From assembly GCA_000493965.1 (NCBI GenBank), contig AWNV01000005.1:49641-113640 (forward strand): 64,000 nucleotides of DNA, read 5' to 3'. The translations under genes were made by a program, and so were the position numbers. This DNA is from Candidatus Aminicenans sakinawicola JGI OTU-1. GTDB taxonomy: Bacteria > Acidobacteriota > Aminicenantia > Aminicenantales > Aminicenantaceae. The notes beneath the pieces were generated by a model. It was not told the origin of the DNA. It made no database searches and worked only from the letters and a program-made list of their open reading frames with translations. Shown in pieces: positions 26,784 through 34,852 of the stretch (positions are counted from its first letter, which is position 1; each line of letters begins with the position of its first letter).

Positions 26784-27137
26784 TTAATGTTTTTTAGAGA
26801 AGGAAAATAAATTTCTAAATATTTTCAAGAGGAATGAAGGCTTTTCTGCATCTTCGATGAGCAGTTTTTGAATCGATCGACGGAAATAGGCAGTTTCTTG
26901 ATGTGTTTTACTATAGTTCAGCATTTTTGAATCATAAATCTTTCTTTTTTTTGGATTTCCTAAAATATTGAATGCCTCTTCTATTCTTCTTAAATGAAGT
27001 TGCCTTTCTTCCTCTGAAAGAAGTGTATAATGTGCTAAAGAATCACGGTGGTAGCTTAGTTTTTCAAAATTATAGGCGCTTTCGATTTCTTGTTGGGAAG
27101 CAGACTTTTTTACGTTCAGGATTTCATAAAGGTCCAT
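26784..27137 (-). CDS. J-domain-like protein with HRD in place of HPD
   Basis: 117 residues from ATG 27137, with GAGGA upstream. Residues 2-65 align with a DnaJ domain: DLYEILNV at the start, a helix II/III boundary at YHRDS, then RRIEEAFNILGNPKKRKIYDSKML. The invariant HPD loop needed to stimulate Hsp70 ATPase reads HRD, so classical co-chaperone activity is doubtful. The C-terminal 45 residues are basic and unrecognised. It lies 42 bases after the MinD-like ATPase gene on the same strand, and the two probably act together. Confidence 0.7.
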   Translation of the reverse strand: MDLYEILNVKKSASQQEIESAYNFEKLSYHRDSLAHYTLLSEEERQLHLRRIEEAFNILGNPKKRKIYDSKMLNYSKTHQETAYFRRSIQKLLIEDAEKPSFLLKIFRNLFSFSKKH

Positions 27138-27179
27138 TTCCTCAGTTTTTTTTATAAGCACGATATTAAAATTCCGTTT

Positions 27180-28136
27180 TTAATTATGATCTATTATGTT
27201 GCTAATTCCCAGTAATTTATCTGTTATGGATTTTATTGAAGTTGCAGCCTCTGAGTTAGGAAATATTTTCATGTAAGGAGATAAGTTCCTCAAGCTCATA
27301 TGGACTTTCCTATCAAAGGGGATAACCCCAAGGAAGTTAAGGTCGACAACCAAGTATTTTTGAACGACGTTTGTAATTGACTGTCCTAAGAGAAAATCTC
27401 TTTCATCCCTCGCTTTGTTTATTATGAGGCAAGGAGTGAATTTTTGCAGAGCTTTGTATAGAAGGTCAGCATAGAATTTATCATGAGAAAGAATTTCGCT
27501 GAGAAAGCTAAAGATTGATTTTGATGTATCTTGGATCTGTTCTGCGATTTTTTTTATGAGATCCTGAATCTTATAATATTCAATGTATAGCTTTAATATT
27601 CGTATGATACAGGATTTCAAAAAGTAGTATGCATTCTCGATGGAAGTAGGTTCGGGATTGACTATAAGAATGCCTGGATTGGAGAGAAGGAAGAAATCAA
27701 TACAGTTGTAAGAAGTTCCTGTCCCGATATCAATAATGACTCTTTTGGTATCAAAAGCCTTTATATGACGTATTAATTTAAGTTTTTTATAGTAATTTAG
27801 GTTGGACATAAAGAGAACATTCTCAGTGCCTTTTAAAAGCCTCAGGCCTTTAAAAGGTGTTGAACTTAATGTGTTTTCCAAATTTGACACTTTATTTGTT
27901 ATAAAATGTCCCAGGTCTAAATTGGATTCTTTCATGCCGAGGAATGTATGTAAATTTGGACCTCCTAGGTCCGCATCTATCAAAATAACCTTTTCCTTGA
28001 GGACGGAAAGTTCTATAGCTAGACTCGCTGAAAAAAAGCTTTTCCCTGTTCCCCCCTTCCCTCCACCTACTGCCCAGATTGTTTTGCCGCTATCCTGATG
28101 AAGAGGTAATAAAGGGCTTTTTCTTTCTGACTGCAT
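27180..28136 (-). CDS. MinD/ParA-family P-loop ATPase (FlhG/Mrp-like)
   Basis: 318 residues. The deviant Walker A KGGTGKS is at 27-33, the switch region has LIDADLGGPNLH (about 53-64), and IIDIGTGTSYNCIDFFLLS matches the Walker B/switch II of this class with Gly in place of the usual Ala. It lacks an iron-sulphur Cys motif, so it is not an Mrp scaffold. An insert of about 50 residues after the switch region is predicted helical. Similar ATPases paired with a helix-turn-helix or J-domain protein occur in deltaproteobacteria-like genomes; their role is unproven. No flagellar gene is near. Confidence 0.8.
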   Translation of the reverse strand: MQSERKSPLLPLHQDSGKTIWAVGGGKGGTGKSFFSASLAIELSVLKEKVILIDADLGGPNLHTFLGMKESNLDLGHFITNKVSNLENTLSSTPFKGLRLLKGTENVLFMSNLNYYKKLKLIRHIKAFDTKRVIIDIGTGTSYNCIDFFLLSNPGILIVNPEPTSIENAYYFLKSCIIRILKLYIEYYKIQDLIKKIAEQIQDTSKSIFSFLSEILSHDKFYADLLYKALQKFTPCLIINKARDERDFLLGQSITNVVQKYLVVDLNFLGVIPFDRKVHMSLRNLSPYMKIFPNSEAATSIKSITDKLLGISNIIDHN

Positions 28137-28300
28137 TTCTATTTCATTTTTTCAAAAGTAATCCTTATAATTTGGCATCCATTCTATCACAGTAATAAGA
28201 TTAATTTAAATAAATTAGATATGCAACTTTTAATATTTAAATGACACTTTTAATTAAAGATATTGAATTAGTATGTTTTTTTTGGTAAATTAATTAGCGT

Positions 28301-28312
28301 GAATAATTCAGG
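28301..28312 (+). repeat. GAATAATTCAGG box ahead of element copy A
   Basis: The solo box lies seven bases before the left end of copy A, in the same relation as the box before copy B at 63774-63785. Confidence 0.6.
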
Positions 28313-28319
28313 AGAACGT

Positions 28320-28573
28320 GGATTATTCGCGAGTCGAGCTTGCTGCAAATGCAAGGCACAGCACATGAAGTTGTGGTCCTTCACCACGAATGTGCTGTAA
28401 CGAAGCAGATGCGGCAAGATCGGCTCGCCTGTAAGGTAAAAATTGCTGATAATATAATTAAATTATATTATGGTGATAGTATAGAACAAAGTCCTTCTGA
28501 TATTTCTATCGAGAACGGTTAAAGCTAGTTTTAATTGTTCTAATCTATCAGCAATTTTTATGAATAATCCAGG
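28320..28573 (+). repeat. Dispersed structured element, copy A (complete)
   Basis: 254 bases. The left end GGATTATTCG and right end TGAATAATCCAGG form a terminal inverted repeat. Module 1 is a long hairpin (28331-28426): GAGTC/GGCTC, CTTGCTGCA/TGCGGCAAG, ACAGCACAT (28358-28366)/ATGTGCTGT (28390-28398) and GTGGT/ACCAC around loop CCTTC. AAGGTAAA follows. Module 2 is bounded by AAAAATTGCTGATA and TATCAGCAATTTTT, which are reverse complements, with TAGAACAA/TTGTTCTA pairing inside. The element ends 31 bases before the rpoZ start, so it may lie in that gene's leader. It codes for no protein. Confidence 0.85.
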
Positions 28574-28604
28574 TAAGAAGTTGGATGTAAGGAGATGAAC
28601 TTAG

Positions 28605-28955
28605 TTGAAAGATTATGGAAAGATTGACAGTAAATTCAGATTTGTAATATTGGCTTCAAAAAGGGCAAAACAACTATTGGAAGGGGCAAAACCAAAGATA
28701 AAGTCAAGGTCGACAAATCTTATTCGGATTGCTCAGGAAGAAGTAAAAATGGGGTTTGTAGGTTATAGAATTATAGAGCCAGATAATGAAGAGATTATTG
28801 AGGAGGAAAACGAGGTTTTGTTTGGGAAAGAGCTGGGGGCAGAAAAAAAAATTAAGCCTAAAAAAAATATAAAAGGAACTAAATCTGATAAAAAAATTAA
28901 GCCTAAAAAGAAGAGCAGAAAGAAGTCGTCATCGAGTAAAAAGGAAAAAAAATAA
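28605..28955 (+). CDS. rpoZ: RNA polymerase omega subunit with Lys-rich tail
   Basis: 116 residues from a TTG start at 28605, with GTAAGGAG about ten bases upstream. An ATG at 28595 is out of frame. The core KFRFVILASKRAKQLLEGAKPKI..STNLIRIAQEEVKMG matches omega, in which this segment binds the beta-prime C-terminus. The last 40 residues are almost entirely Lys, Ser and Glu, a low-complexity extension beyond the usual domain. Omega genes often sit with gmk; here the gene stands alone behind element copy A. Confidence 0.85.
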   Translation: MKDYGKIDSKFRFVILASKRAKQLLEGAKPKIKSRSTNLIRIAQEEVKMGFVGYRIIEPDNEEIIEEENEVLFGKELGAEKKIKPKKNIKGTKSDKKIKPKKKSRKKSSSSKKEKK

Positions 28956-28973
28956 ATTTATATATTACAATTT

Positions 28974-29501
28974 TTAGGGATTTAGGTTTTCTATTTTACC
29001 AGAATTTTTGATGAGCTGGATGTAATCCAGCTTGATGAATTCTTTTTTTGAGAAGCCTAAAGCTTTAGAAAATTTGACAATATCGTTTCTCTGGCCTTCT
29101 AATTCCATAAAATTTCCGACAGGGCTTTCATCCAGGCAAATTTTAAGGTGTTTTTTCCTGTAAACGGTTCTGAATTTCTTGTAGTTGAAGACAGGAATTA
29201 ATCCTAAGGATTTCAAGATTTTTTTCATCTGTTTCTCATTTTTCACTTCTGTTTCATATTCTTCTCTAATTTTAAATTTTCTGGATTTTTGCTTGGAACC
29301 TTTGAAAGTTATAAAGATTTTTTTGTTTATTTTCCTAAGCCTAAGTGCATGCTGCTTTTTGAAGAGTGAATGAGATGAAAAATCATATAGTGTATTTTCT
29401 TCAAAGTAGCGTTCTTTATCCAGTATTGCACCTTCTGATATAATTTTGTCGATAAGCTTTTTTATGTCATTGATCCTGATCTTTGTTTCTATTTCAATCA
29501 T
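28974..29501 (-). CDS. CYTH-domain protein (class IV adenylate cyclase / thiamine-triphosphatase-like)
   Basis: 175 residues. The N-terminal EIETKI motif (ExExK, residues 3-7) is the hallmark of CYTH triphosphate tunnel enzymes. RLRK, ITFKG and the late ELEGQ follow in the family order. Substrates in this family include ATP (CyaB), thiamine triphosphate and inorganic tripolyphosphate, and sequence alone does not distinguish them. It is convergent with rpoZ and upstream of no recognised partner. Confidence 0.8.
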   Translation of the reverse strand: MIEIETKIRINDIKKLIDKIISEGAILDKERYFEENTLYDFSSHSLFKKQHALRLRKINKKIFITFKGSKQKSRKFKIREEYETEVKNEKQMKKILKSLGLIPVFNYKKFRTVYRKKHLKICLDESPVGNFMELEGQRNDIVKFSKALGFSKKEFIKLDYIQLIKNSGKIENLNP

Positions 29502-29576
29502 TATTGCTCCCTTGGATTTATTCAGTTTGGATAAAGCACAGGCTTTAATCTTTCAATATTAAACCGATATTTGGAT

Positions 29577-30599
29577 TCATTTGTTTCTATTTACGATAAA
29601 ATCAAGGATTGAAAAAAGAGTGTCTCGGTATTTGGATTCCGAGAATCCGGTCATTATTTTTTTTGACTTAAGGGAAAATTCTTCGGCCTTTTTACGTGTG
29701 TAATCCAGGGCACCATTGGATTTTATAAGGTCAAGAATTTCTATTTTTGACTCTTTATCAAGGTTTTTTTGAGACATCAATTCGGTAATGCGTGTTCGGT
29801 CTGAAGTGCGGTTATTCAATGTATATATTAAAGGAAGCGTAATACGTCTTTCATTTAAATCAGAAAGGATGGGTTTTCCCAGAGTCTTTTCATCCCCTGT
29901 GTAGTCAAGAAGATCGTCAATAATTTGAAATGACATACCAAGATTTGTGCCAAATCTAGCCAACAGCTTTTTTTCTTTCTCGGAAGCCCCTGCTAGAATG
30001 CTGCCTATCTGGCACGAAGCCGCAAAAAGGGAGGCAGTTTTTTTTCGAATGACTTCTAAATAGTCCTTTTCTTTTATATCCAGCTTTCCGTTCATTTGAT
30101 ATTCGTAGAGCTCTCCCTCGATCATTTTGGCAGAAGTGTCAATGAGTATCTGGGCTATTTCTCGTTGTGTGTTTTTAATAGACAGTCCTAACGTTTTTAC
30201 ATACAGATAATCACCCAAGAGAACGGTGATGTTAGGGCCCCATTTGGTATGAACTGTTTTTCTTCCTCTTCTTAATTCAGAGTTGTCGATAATATCATCA
30301 TGAATAAGGCTGGCTATATGAATAGTTTCAATTAAGGATGACAGGAAGATGTGTTTATCTCCTTTGTAGCCTAGAAGTTTGGAACAGAGCATCAGAAGGG
30401 CAGGTCTAATCCTTTTGCCGGCATTTTGAAATAGATATGTATTTATTTCGGATATAATTTCATTTGAAGAATCGGTGAATGATTTAAGTTTCTCTTCAGT
30501 TTTATCCAGATCTTTCTGGATAACTTTGTATAAATCTTTAAGCGATGGATTTTTTTTTGGGCGGATGTGAAGATATCTATGGATCGGATGTTTCATCAT
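29577..30599 (-). CDS. Polyprenyl diphosphate synthase (trans-isoprenyl, long chain)
   Basis: 340 residues. The first Asp-rich motif DDIID is at 101-105 and the second DDLLD at 228-232, with GKRIRP and LIHDDIID as in octaprenyl/heptaprenyl synthases. Family role: repeated addition of isopentenyl diphosphate to an allylic primer, giving the side chain of a respiratory quinone or a carrier lipid. Chain length cannot be set from these motifs alone. It is part of a minus-strand run with TatD and DUF885, separated by short gaps. Confidence 0.9.
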   Translation of the reverse strand: MMKHPIHRYLHIRPKKNPSLKDLYKVIQKDLDKTEEKLKSFTDSSNEIISEINTYLFQNAGKRIRPALLMLCSKLLGYKGDKHIFLSSLIETIHIASLIHDDIIDNSELRRGRKTVHTKWGPNITVLLGDYLYVKTLGLSIKNTQREIAQILIDTSAKMIEGELYEYQMNGKLDIKEKDYLEVIRKKTASLFAASCQIGSILAGASEKEKKLLARFGTNLGMSFQIIDDLLDYTGDEKTLGKPILSDLNERRITLPLIYTLNNRTSDRTRITELMSQKNLDKESKIEILDLIKSNGALDYTRKKAEEFSLKSKKIMTGFSESKYRDTLFSILDFIVNRNK

Positions 30600-30648
30600 T
30601 CAACTGCCTGGTGTAAATAATATACCTGTTTTCAGTGCGGGATGTATA

Positions 30649-31452
30649 TTAACATCTCATTTTTCTTATTTCAAACGCAAATAGTGATTCGAAATTTTGA
30701 GTTGTAACATCGGCCAATTTTTCAATATCGATTTTCTTCAATTCAGCGAGAAATTTGGCGATTTGTTTTACAAATAGCGGCTCATTCCTTTTTTGTTTGC
30801 CGCGAAATGGAACCGGAATAAGAAAGGGGGAATCTGTTTCAACCAAAATTTTTTTTAAGGGGATTTTTTTAGCAGACTCTCGAATTTGGTGGGCATTTGG
30901 AAATGTTAATATTCCTGAAAAGGATATGAAGAAATTATGATTGATCATGCGTTTTGCGAATTCCCAGTTTTCAGTAAAACAGTGCAAAACGCCCCCGCAG
31001 GTAAAATGTTCCTCTTCAACAGCCAGTGCAACTTCGTTTCCTGATTTTCGACTGTGCACAATGACTGGGAGACCAAGATCTTCTGCAATATTGAGCTGCA
31101 GGCGGAAAGTTTTTATTTGATCTTTGGGTGAGGAGAAATTGTAATGAAAATCAAGGCCAATTTCTCCTACTGCGTGAATTTTTTTTGACGCAGCAAGAGT
31201 TTGAATTTTTTTGGCATAATTGGAATTGAAATATTTTGCTTTATGGGGATGAACTCCACCTGCGGCGATAATATTTTCGTATTTTTTGATAAGATCAAGA
31301 GTGACTTCAAGATTTTTGGGATCTGATATTTCTGAAGGACAGAGGATCGAACTGATTCCTTGCTGGAATGACTTTTCGATGATTTGATACCGGTCTTTTT
31401 CAAACTCTTCCATGCTCAGGTGAGCATGAGAATCAACTAAGGACAAACTCAT
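30649..31452 (-). CDS. tatD: TatD-family metal-dependent hydrolase
   Basis: 267 residues. Metal ligands are visible in DSHAHL (7-12), a central AVGEIGLDFHY, IVHSRKS, GVLHCFT and LVETDSPFLIP, the ordered TatD signatures. Family members are 3'-5' exonucleases or D-aminoacyl-tRNA deacylases with a TIM barrel and two metals. It lies 34 bases after the DUF885 stop and 49 bases before the polyprenyl synthase start, consistent with one transcript. Confidence 0.92.
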   Translation of the reverse strand: MSLSLVDSHAHLSMEEFEKDRYQIIEKSFQQGISSILCPSEISDPKNLEVTLDLIKKYENIIAAGGVHPHKAKYFNSNYAKKIQTLAASKKIHAVGEIGLDFHYNFSSPKDQIKTFRLQLNIAEDLGLPVIVHSRKSGNEVALAVEEEHFTCGGVLHCFTENWEFAKRMINHNFFISFSGILTFPNAHQIRESAKKIPLKKILVETDSPFLIPVPFRGKQKRNEPLFVKQIAKFLAELKKIDIEKLADVTTQNFESLFAFEIRKMRC

Positions 31453-31486
31453 CCTCTTTACACTGTCCGGCTGGTCAAATATTATC

Positions 31487-33253
31487 TTATTCCTTAATCT
31501 TCGTCTTCATGAACCGAAGCGGTAGGGCTCCGTAGTTGAGAACTTTACTGAGAAATTCTTTCTGGTCGAAAGAGTCGCCTTTAAATTGTTTGTAATCCTT
31601 TTCCATATCAAGGAATTCCTGCATGCCTACATACGCATAGGCAATATCAGCAGGATTTAAAATAACATGGTTCCATTGCAGTTCTGCTTCTGCTTTGCTT
31701 AGAAAGCCAACTCTTGTCATATATGCAATTGCCTGTTCTTTTGTCCAGGAGCCTTCGTGAATATTGAATTCGACGATAAAATCAATTGCAGCCCTCAATT
31801 TGTATTTAAGCTGGTTCAAACGAAGCCTGAGGTCATAGTTTCCATATTTAACCATAATTAGCTTCTCTTCGAGCAGAACAGGCCAGCCTTTAATTAAAGT
31901 TAGATTGGGGTATAATTTTCTTACAAGTGAGGAATTTCTATTTGTAATAATGGTGGGCACGAATGAACCGGGATAAACATTCCTGATAGTCCAAAAAGGA
32001 AGAAGGAAATTGTTGTGTTCTTCAAGCAGGGACTCAGTTTGTTCACCTGAAAGGTCATCAGTAAACGGGAATATCAGACAGGAATAAGTTCCTGCGGTTT
32101 CGTATATTCCTGGCGTAACAAGTTGTGTCCATGAGGCGTTCTGGGATTCGGACGGCATTGGCTCGATATTGATGTTTTCTTCCGGCAGGTCAACAAGCTG
32201 CTTTTCTATTAAAAAAGCTTTAATTTTTTCAGTCAGAGTTTTGACTGCATCAATAAAATCGTCTTTTGAAGCATGATCTCCTTTTATTTTATCCAGCACA
32301 TGTGTAACAACAGTGTTTATTAGTTGGTCTTCAGTCAGGTTTGTTGGGGGGTTATCGAGATTTATTTTTGGGTCCATAATTCTGTAGAAGGGAATACCTA
32401 CGAGAAACATTTCGCGGCGTATGTTTTTGGAATCGGCCTGAGCTCTTGCGATGAGTTCATCAAGAGGCATATCGTTTTGAAAAGTTATTCTTACAATCCT
32501 GCGATGAGCTTCCGCCAGCCGGAAGTTTCCTGTAGAGCGTGGAAGAAGTTCGTTTTTAAGGAAATTTTGGTAATCCTCAAGTGCCGGAATAACATTTGCC
32601 AGATTAGACTGAAGTTTGGATTTACTTGCAGCTGGGGCCTGTTCAATCCATCCAGGAAGTTCGTTTTTATAGAAATTTAGTACAGCAGGAAATTGCTTGA
32701 TAGCGGTTTCAGTAAAAAGTTGCGGAGGAGTCTTTAAATTTTCTTTGGCCTGTTTGATAAGTTTTACTAGAGCTTTTAATCTGTCTGCTGCATTTTTTGC
32801 CCGGGCATCTAAGGATGCAAATTCTTTGATTGTAAGACTTCTGGTACAGTTGATGAAAATCTTGTTATAAAAAATTGGATCATATTCCCATGGGAGAAGA
32901 TTTTCATGTTTGATTAATTCACTATCCAGCCCGTTGGCTATTATTACGTGGTCGATCTGAAAATCCGGGCTCAATTGCGTTCTGTCAATTTTGGTAACAA
33001 GTTCCTGGTTAAGAAAGTCAAGAGTTTCGTGGTGTTTTTCAATGTTTTTTTTGGACATGTCTTCAAGTTTGTTGTCGTATGTGTGGTAGCCTGCCAGTGT
33101 TGCGGCAGTTGGAAAAAATTTCCACAACTGGTCGAAATAATTATCTAGGAACTTCTGAAACTTTTCATCTTCAGCGTTTTGCTGGGAGAGTACTGGACTT
33201 GTAATCAACAGAGTAAAACCAAGGACAAAGAATAGAATGCCGATTTTCCTCAT
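31487..33253 (-). CDS. Secreted DUF885-family protein (putative peptidase)
   Basis: 588 residues with a signal peptide (1-23, ending LSQQ) and GGAGG before the ATG. Residues 30-580 follow the DUF885 pattern: FFPTAATLAGYHTYD near the start, TAIKQFPAVLNFY, NASWTQLVTPGIYETAGTYSC and a C-terminal PADIAYAYVGMQEF. DUF885 is a helical family related to metallopeptidases of the M32-like type. The usual HExxH is not visible in this member, so activity is uncertain. It adds to the secreted peptide-processing set. Confidence 0.85.
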   Translation of the reverse strand: MRKIGILFFVLGFTLLITSPVLSQQNAEDEKFQKFLDNYFDQLWKFFPTAATLAGYHTYDNKLEDMSKKNIEKHHETLDFLNQELVTKIDRTQLSPDFQIDHVIIANGLDSELIKHENLLPWEYDPIFYNKIFINCTRSLTIKEFASLDARAKNAADRLKALVKLIKQAKENLKTPPQLFTETAIKQFPAVLNFYKNELPGWIEQAPAASKSKLQSNLANVIPALEDYQNFLKNELLPRSTGNFRLAEAHRRIVRITFQNDMPLDELIARAQADSKNIRREMFLVGIPFYRIMDPKINLDNPPTNLTEDQLINTVVTHVLDKIKGDHASKDDFIDAVKTLTEKIKAFLIEKQLVDLPEENINIEPMPSESQNASWTQLVTPGIYETAGTYSCLIFPFTDDLSGEQTESLLEEHNNFLLPFWTIRNVYPGSFVPTIITNRNSSLVRKLYPNLTLIKGWPVLLEEKLIMVKYGNYDLRLRLNQLKYKLRAAIDFIVEFNIHEGSWTKEQAIAYMTRVGFLSKAEAELQWNHVILNPADIAYAYVGMQEFLDMEKDYKQFKGDSFDQKEFLSKVLNYGALPLRFMKTKIKE

Positions 33254-33357
33254 TGAATCCTCCTCTGTAACAGTTTTTGTAATAGTGGTCTATTTCGGTT
33301 TAAGACCTTAAAATCTTACCATAAAATAGTTAAAGAAGGCAATATTTTGCCTGTCTA

Positions 33358-34359
33358 TTACCATCTTATAACAGCCGAAGCCCATGTATAGCCTGATCCG
33401 AAAGCAGTAAGTACTACAATATCGTCGGCCTTTATTCGGCCTTGTCTTACAGCTTCATCAAGGGCGATTGGAATAGATGCAGCAGTAGTGTTTCCATAGC
33501 GGTCTATGTTTCTTATGACTTTTTCTACTGGAATTTTTAGATTTCTTGCCACCATCAGGCTTATCCGATCGTTAGCCTGGTGAGGAAGAAGATGATCTAC
33601 ATCTTCAATAGTGAGATTATTATGTTTCAAGCCTGCCCTCACAGCATCAGGCATTTTCACTATGGCATTTTTAAAGACATGACGTCCATTCATCCGGGGG
33701 AAAAACCTTTTGCTTTCTATCATTTCTTTAGAAAAGGTTGGTTTGTCTTTTGGACAAGGCTTTTCCATCCAGAGGTTAGAAAAATGAGTTCCGTCTGAAA
33801 ATAAATGTGTTGATAAAATACCTCTATGGTCATCCTTATTATTTGGCTCAAGAATAACTGCGCCACCACCGTCTCCAAAGAGCACGGCCATATCTCTTCC
33901 TTCGTCAGAGCTGTCCAAATTTGATGATTGAACTTCAGCAGCGACCACAAGAATTTTTTTGTACATGCCTGTCTTGATGAACTGATCAGCCACAGAAACT
34001 GCATAGATAAAGCCGCTGCATTGATTTCTTACATCCAGAGCTCCAATACTTGAAAGGCCTAATTTTTTCTGCACGAGGATGCCAATCCCAGGGAAATAAT
34101 GGTCAGGTGACAGTGTCGCTGCGACGATAAAATTTATTTCTGCTTTGTCGATTTTTGCATCTTTGATAGCTTTTAAGGCGGCTTTATACGCTAAGTCAGA
34201 TGCCCCTATTCCGGGTTCTGCATAGTGCCTTTCGACAATTCCTGTTCTCTGCCGTATCCATTCGTCAGAAGTATTCATGGTTTTTTCTAAATCGGTATTT
34301 GTGACGACTCTTGGCGGGACGAAATGGCCTGTTCCGGTAATTATGCTTCTTACATTCAT
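33358..34359 (-). CDS. fabH: Beta-ketoacyl-ACP synthase III
   Basis: 333 residues. The catalytic triad is visible: Cys114 in RNQCSGF, His260 in LLPHQAN and Asn290 in RYGNTTAAS. The tail GSGYTWASAVIRW is typical of FabH. It condenses acetyl-CoA (or a branched starter) with malonyl-ACP to begin fatty-acid synthesis. No other fab genes adjoin. Upstream lies the gene-free stretch that holds element copy C. Confidence 0.93.
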   Translation of the reverse strand: MNVRSIITGTGHFVPPRVVTNTDLEKTMNTSDEWIRQRTGIVERHYAEPGIGASDLAYKAALKAIKDAKIDKAEINFIVAATLSPDHYFPGIGILVQKKLGLSSIGALDVRNQCSGFIYAVSVADQFIKTGMYKKILVVAAEVQSSNLDSSDEGRDMAVLFGDGGGAVILEPNNKDDHRGILSTHLFSDGTHFSNLWMEKPCPKDKPTFSKEMIESKRFFPRMNGRHVFKNAIVKMPDAVRAGLKHNNLTIEDVDHLLPHQANDRISLMVARNLKIPVEKVIRNIDRYGNTTAASIPIALDEAVRQGRIKADDIVVLTAFGSGYTWASAVIRW

Positions 34360-34372
34360 TTAGATTCGCTAG

Positions 34373-34382
34373 CCTGAATTAT
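34373..34382 (-). repeat. Extra partial box beside element copy C
   Basis: CCTGAATTAT directly abuts the terminal CCTGAATTATTCA of copy C, giving a tandem pair of boxes at this end. Confidence 0.5.
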
Positions 34383-34643
34383 CCTGAATTATTCATAAAT
34401 TATGCCGACACCAATATATATTTTCCATTATCTCTGCCAGTTACGTTGATTTTTCCTTCAGCATAACATTTAATTCTTTTTCCATTTCCATGCACTTTTT
34501 TTCCTCTATATCGGCATTTTTTACCTTTCAGGCGAGCCGATCTTACTGCATCTGCTGCGTTACATCACATTCGTGGTGAAGGACCACAACTTCATGTGCT
34601 GTGCCTTGCATCTGCAGCAACCTCGACTCGTAAATAATCCAGG
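34383..34643 (-). repeat. Dispersed structured element, copy C (complete, inverted)
   Basis: 261 bases on the minus strand. The ends CCTGGATTATTTA and TGAATAATTCAGG are the 13-base terminal inverted repeats. Read on the minus strand, the hairpin module runs CGAGTCGAGG, GTTGCTGCAGATGCAAGG, ACAGCACATGAAGTTGTGGT, CCTTC, ACCACGAATGTGATGT and GGCTCGCCTG. AAGGTAAAAAATGCCGATATA follows. The second module closes with GTCGGCAT before the right end. The internal sequence of that module differs from copies A and B. Located between fabH and the DsbD-like gene. Confidence 0.85.
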
Positions 34644-34663
34644 TTATCCAGGTTATCCAGGTT
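34637..34663 (+). repeat. Three tandem copies of ATCCAGGTT
   Basis: The 9-bp unit ATCCAGGTT is repeated three times starting inside the end of copy C. It looks like local slippage of the terminal box. Confidence 0.8.
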
Positions 34664-34814
34664 AAATAATATAATAGATGATAAAGAAAAAATAAAGAAA
34701 TATCTTATAAATTTCTGATTTGAAGTTTTCGGACTTTTGAGATATTATCTTTTTGTCCCATGATTTGGCTGAGGAAATAATGTAAGCGGCAATCTAGTGG
34801 TAGGCTGGATTGGC

Positions 34815-34827
34815 TGAATAATCCAGG
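34815..34827 (+). repeat. Solo TGAATAATCCAGG box
   Basis: Exact match to the right end of element copy A, located 26 bases before the TTG start of the DsbD-like gene. Confidence 0.65.
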
Positions 34828-34852
34828 ATAAGTGGAGTCATAGGAGTTTTTC

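Noticed and set aside
28301..28573. CRISPR array or tRNA-like RNA
   Set aside because: The repeats are dispersed single copies with internal stems. There is no regular repeat-spacer unit, no tRNA arms and no cas gene in the window.
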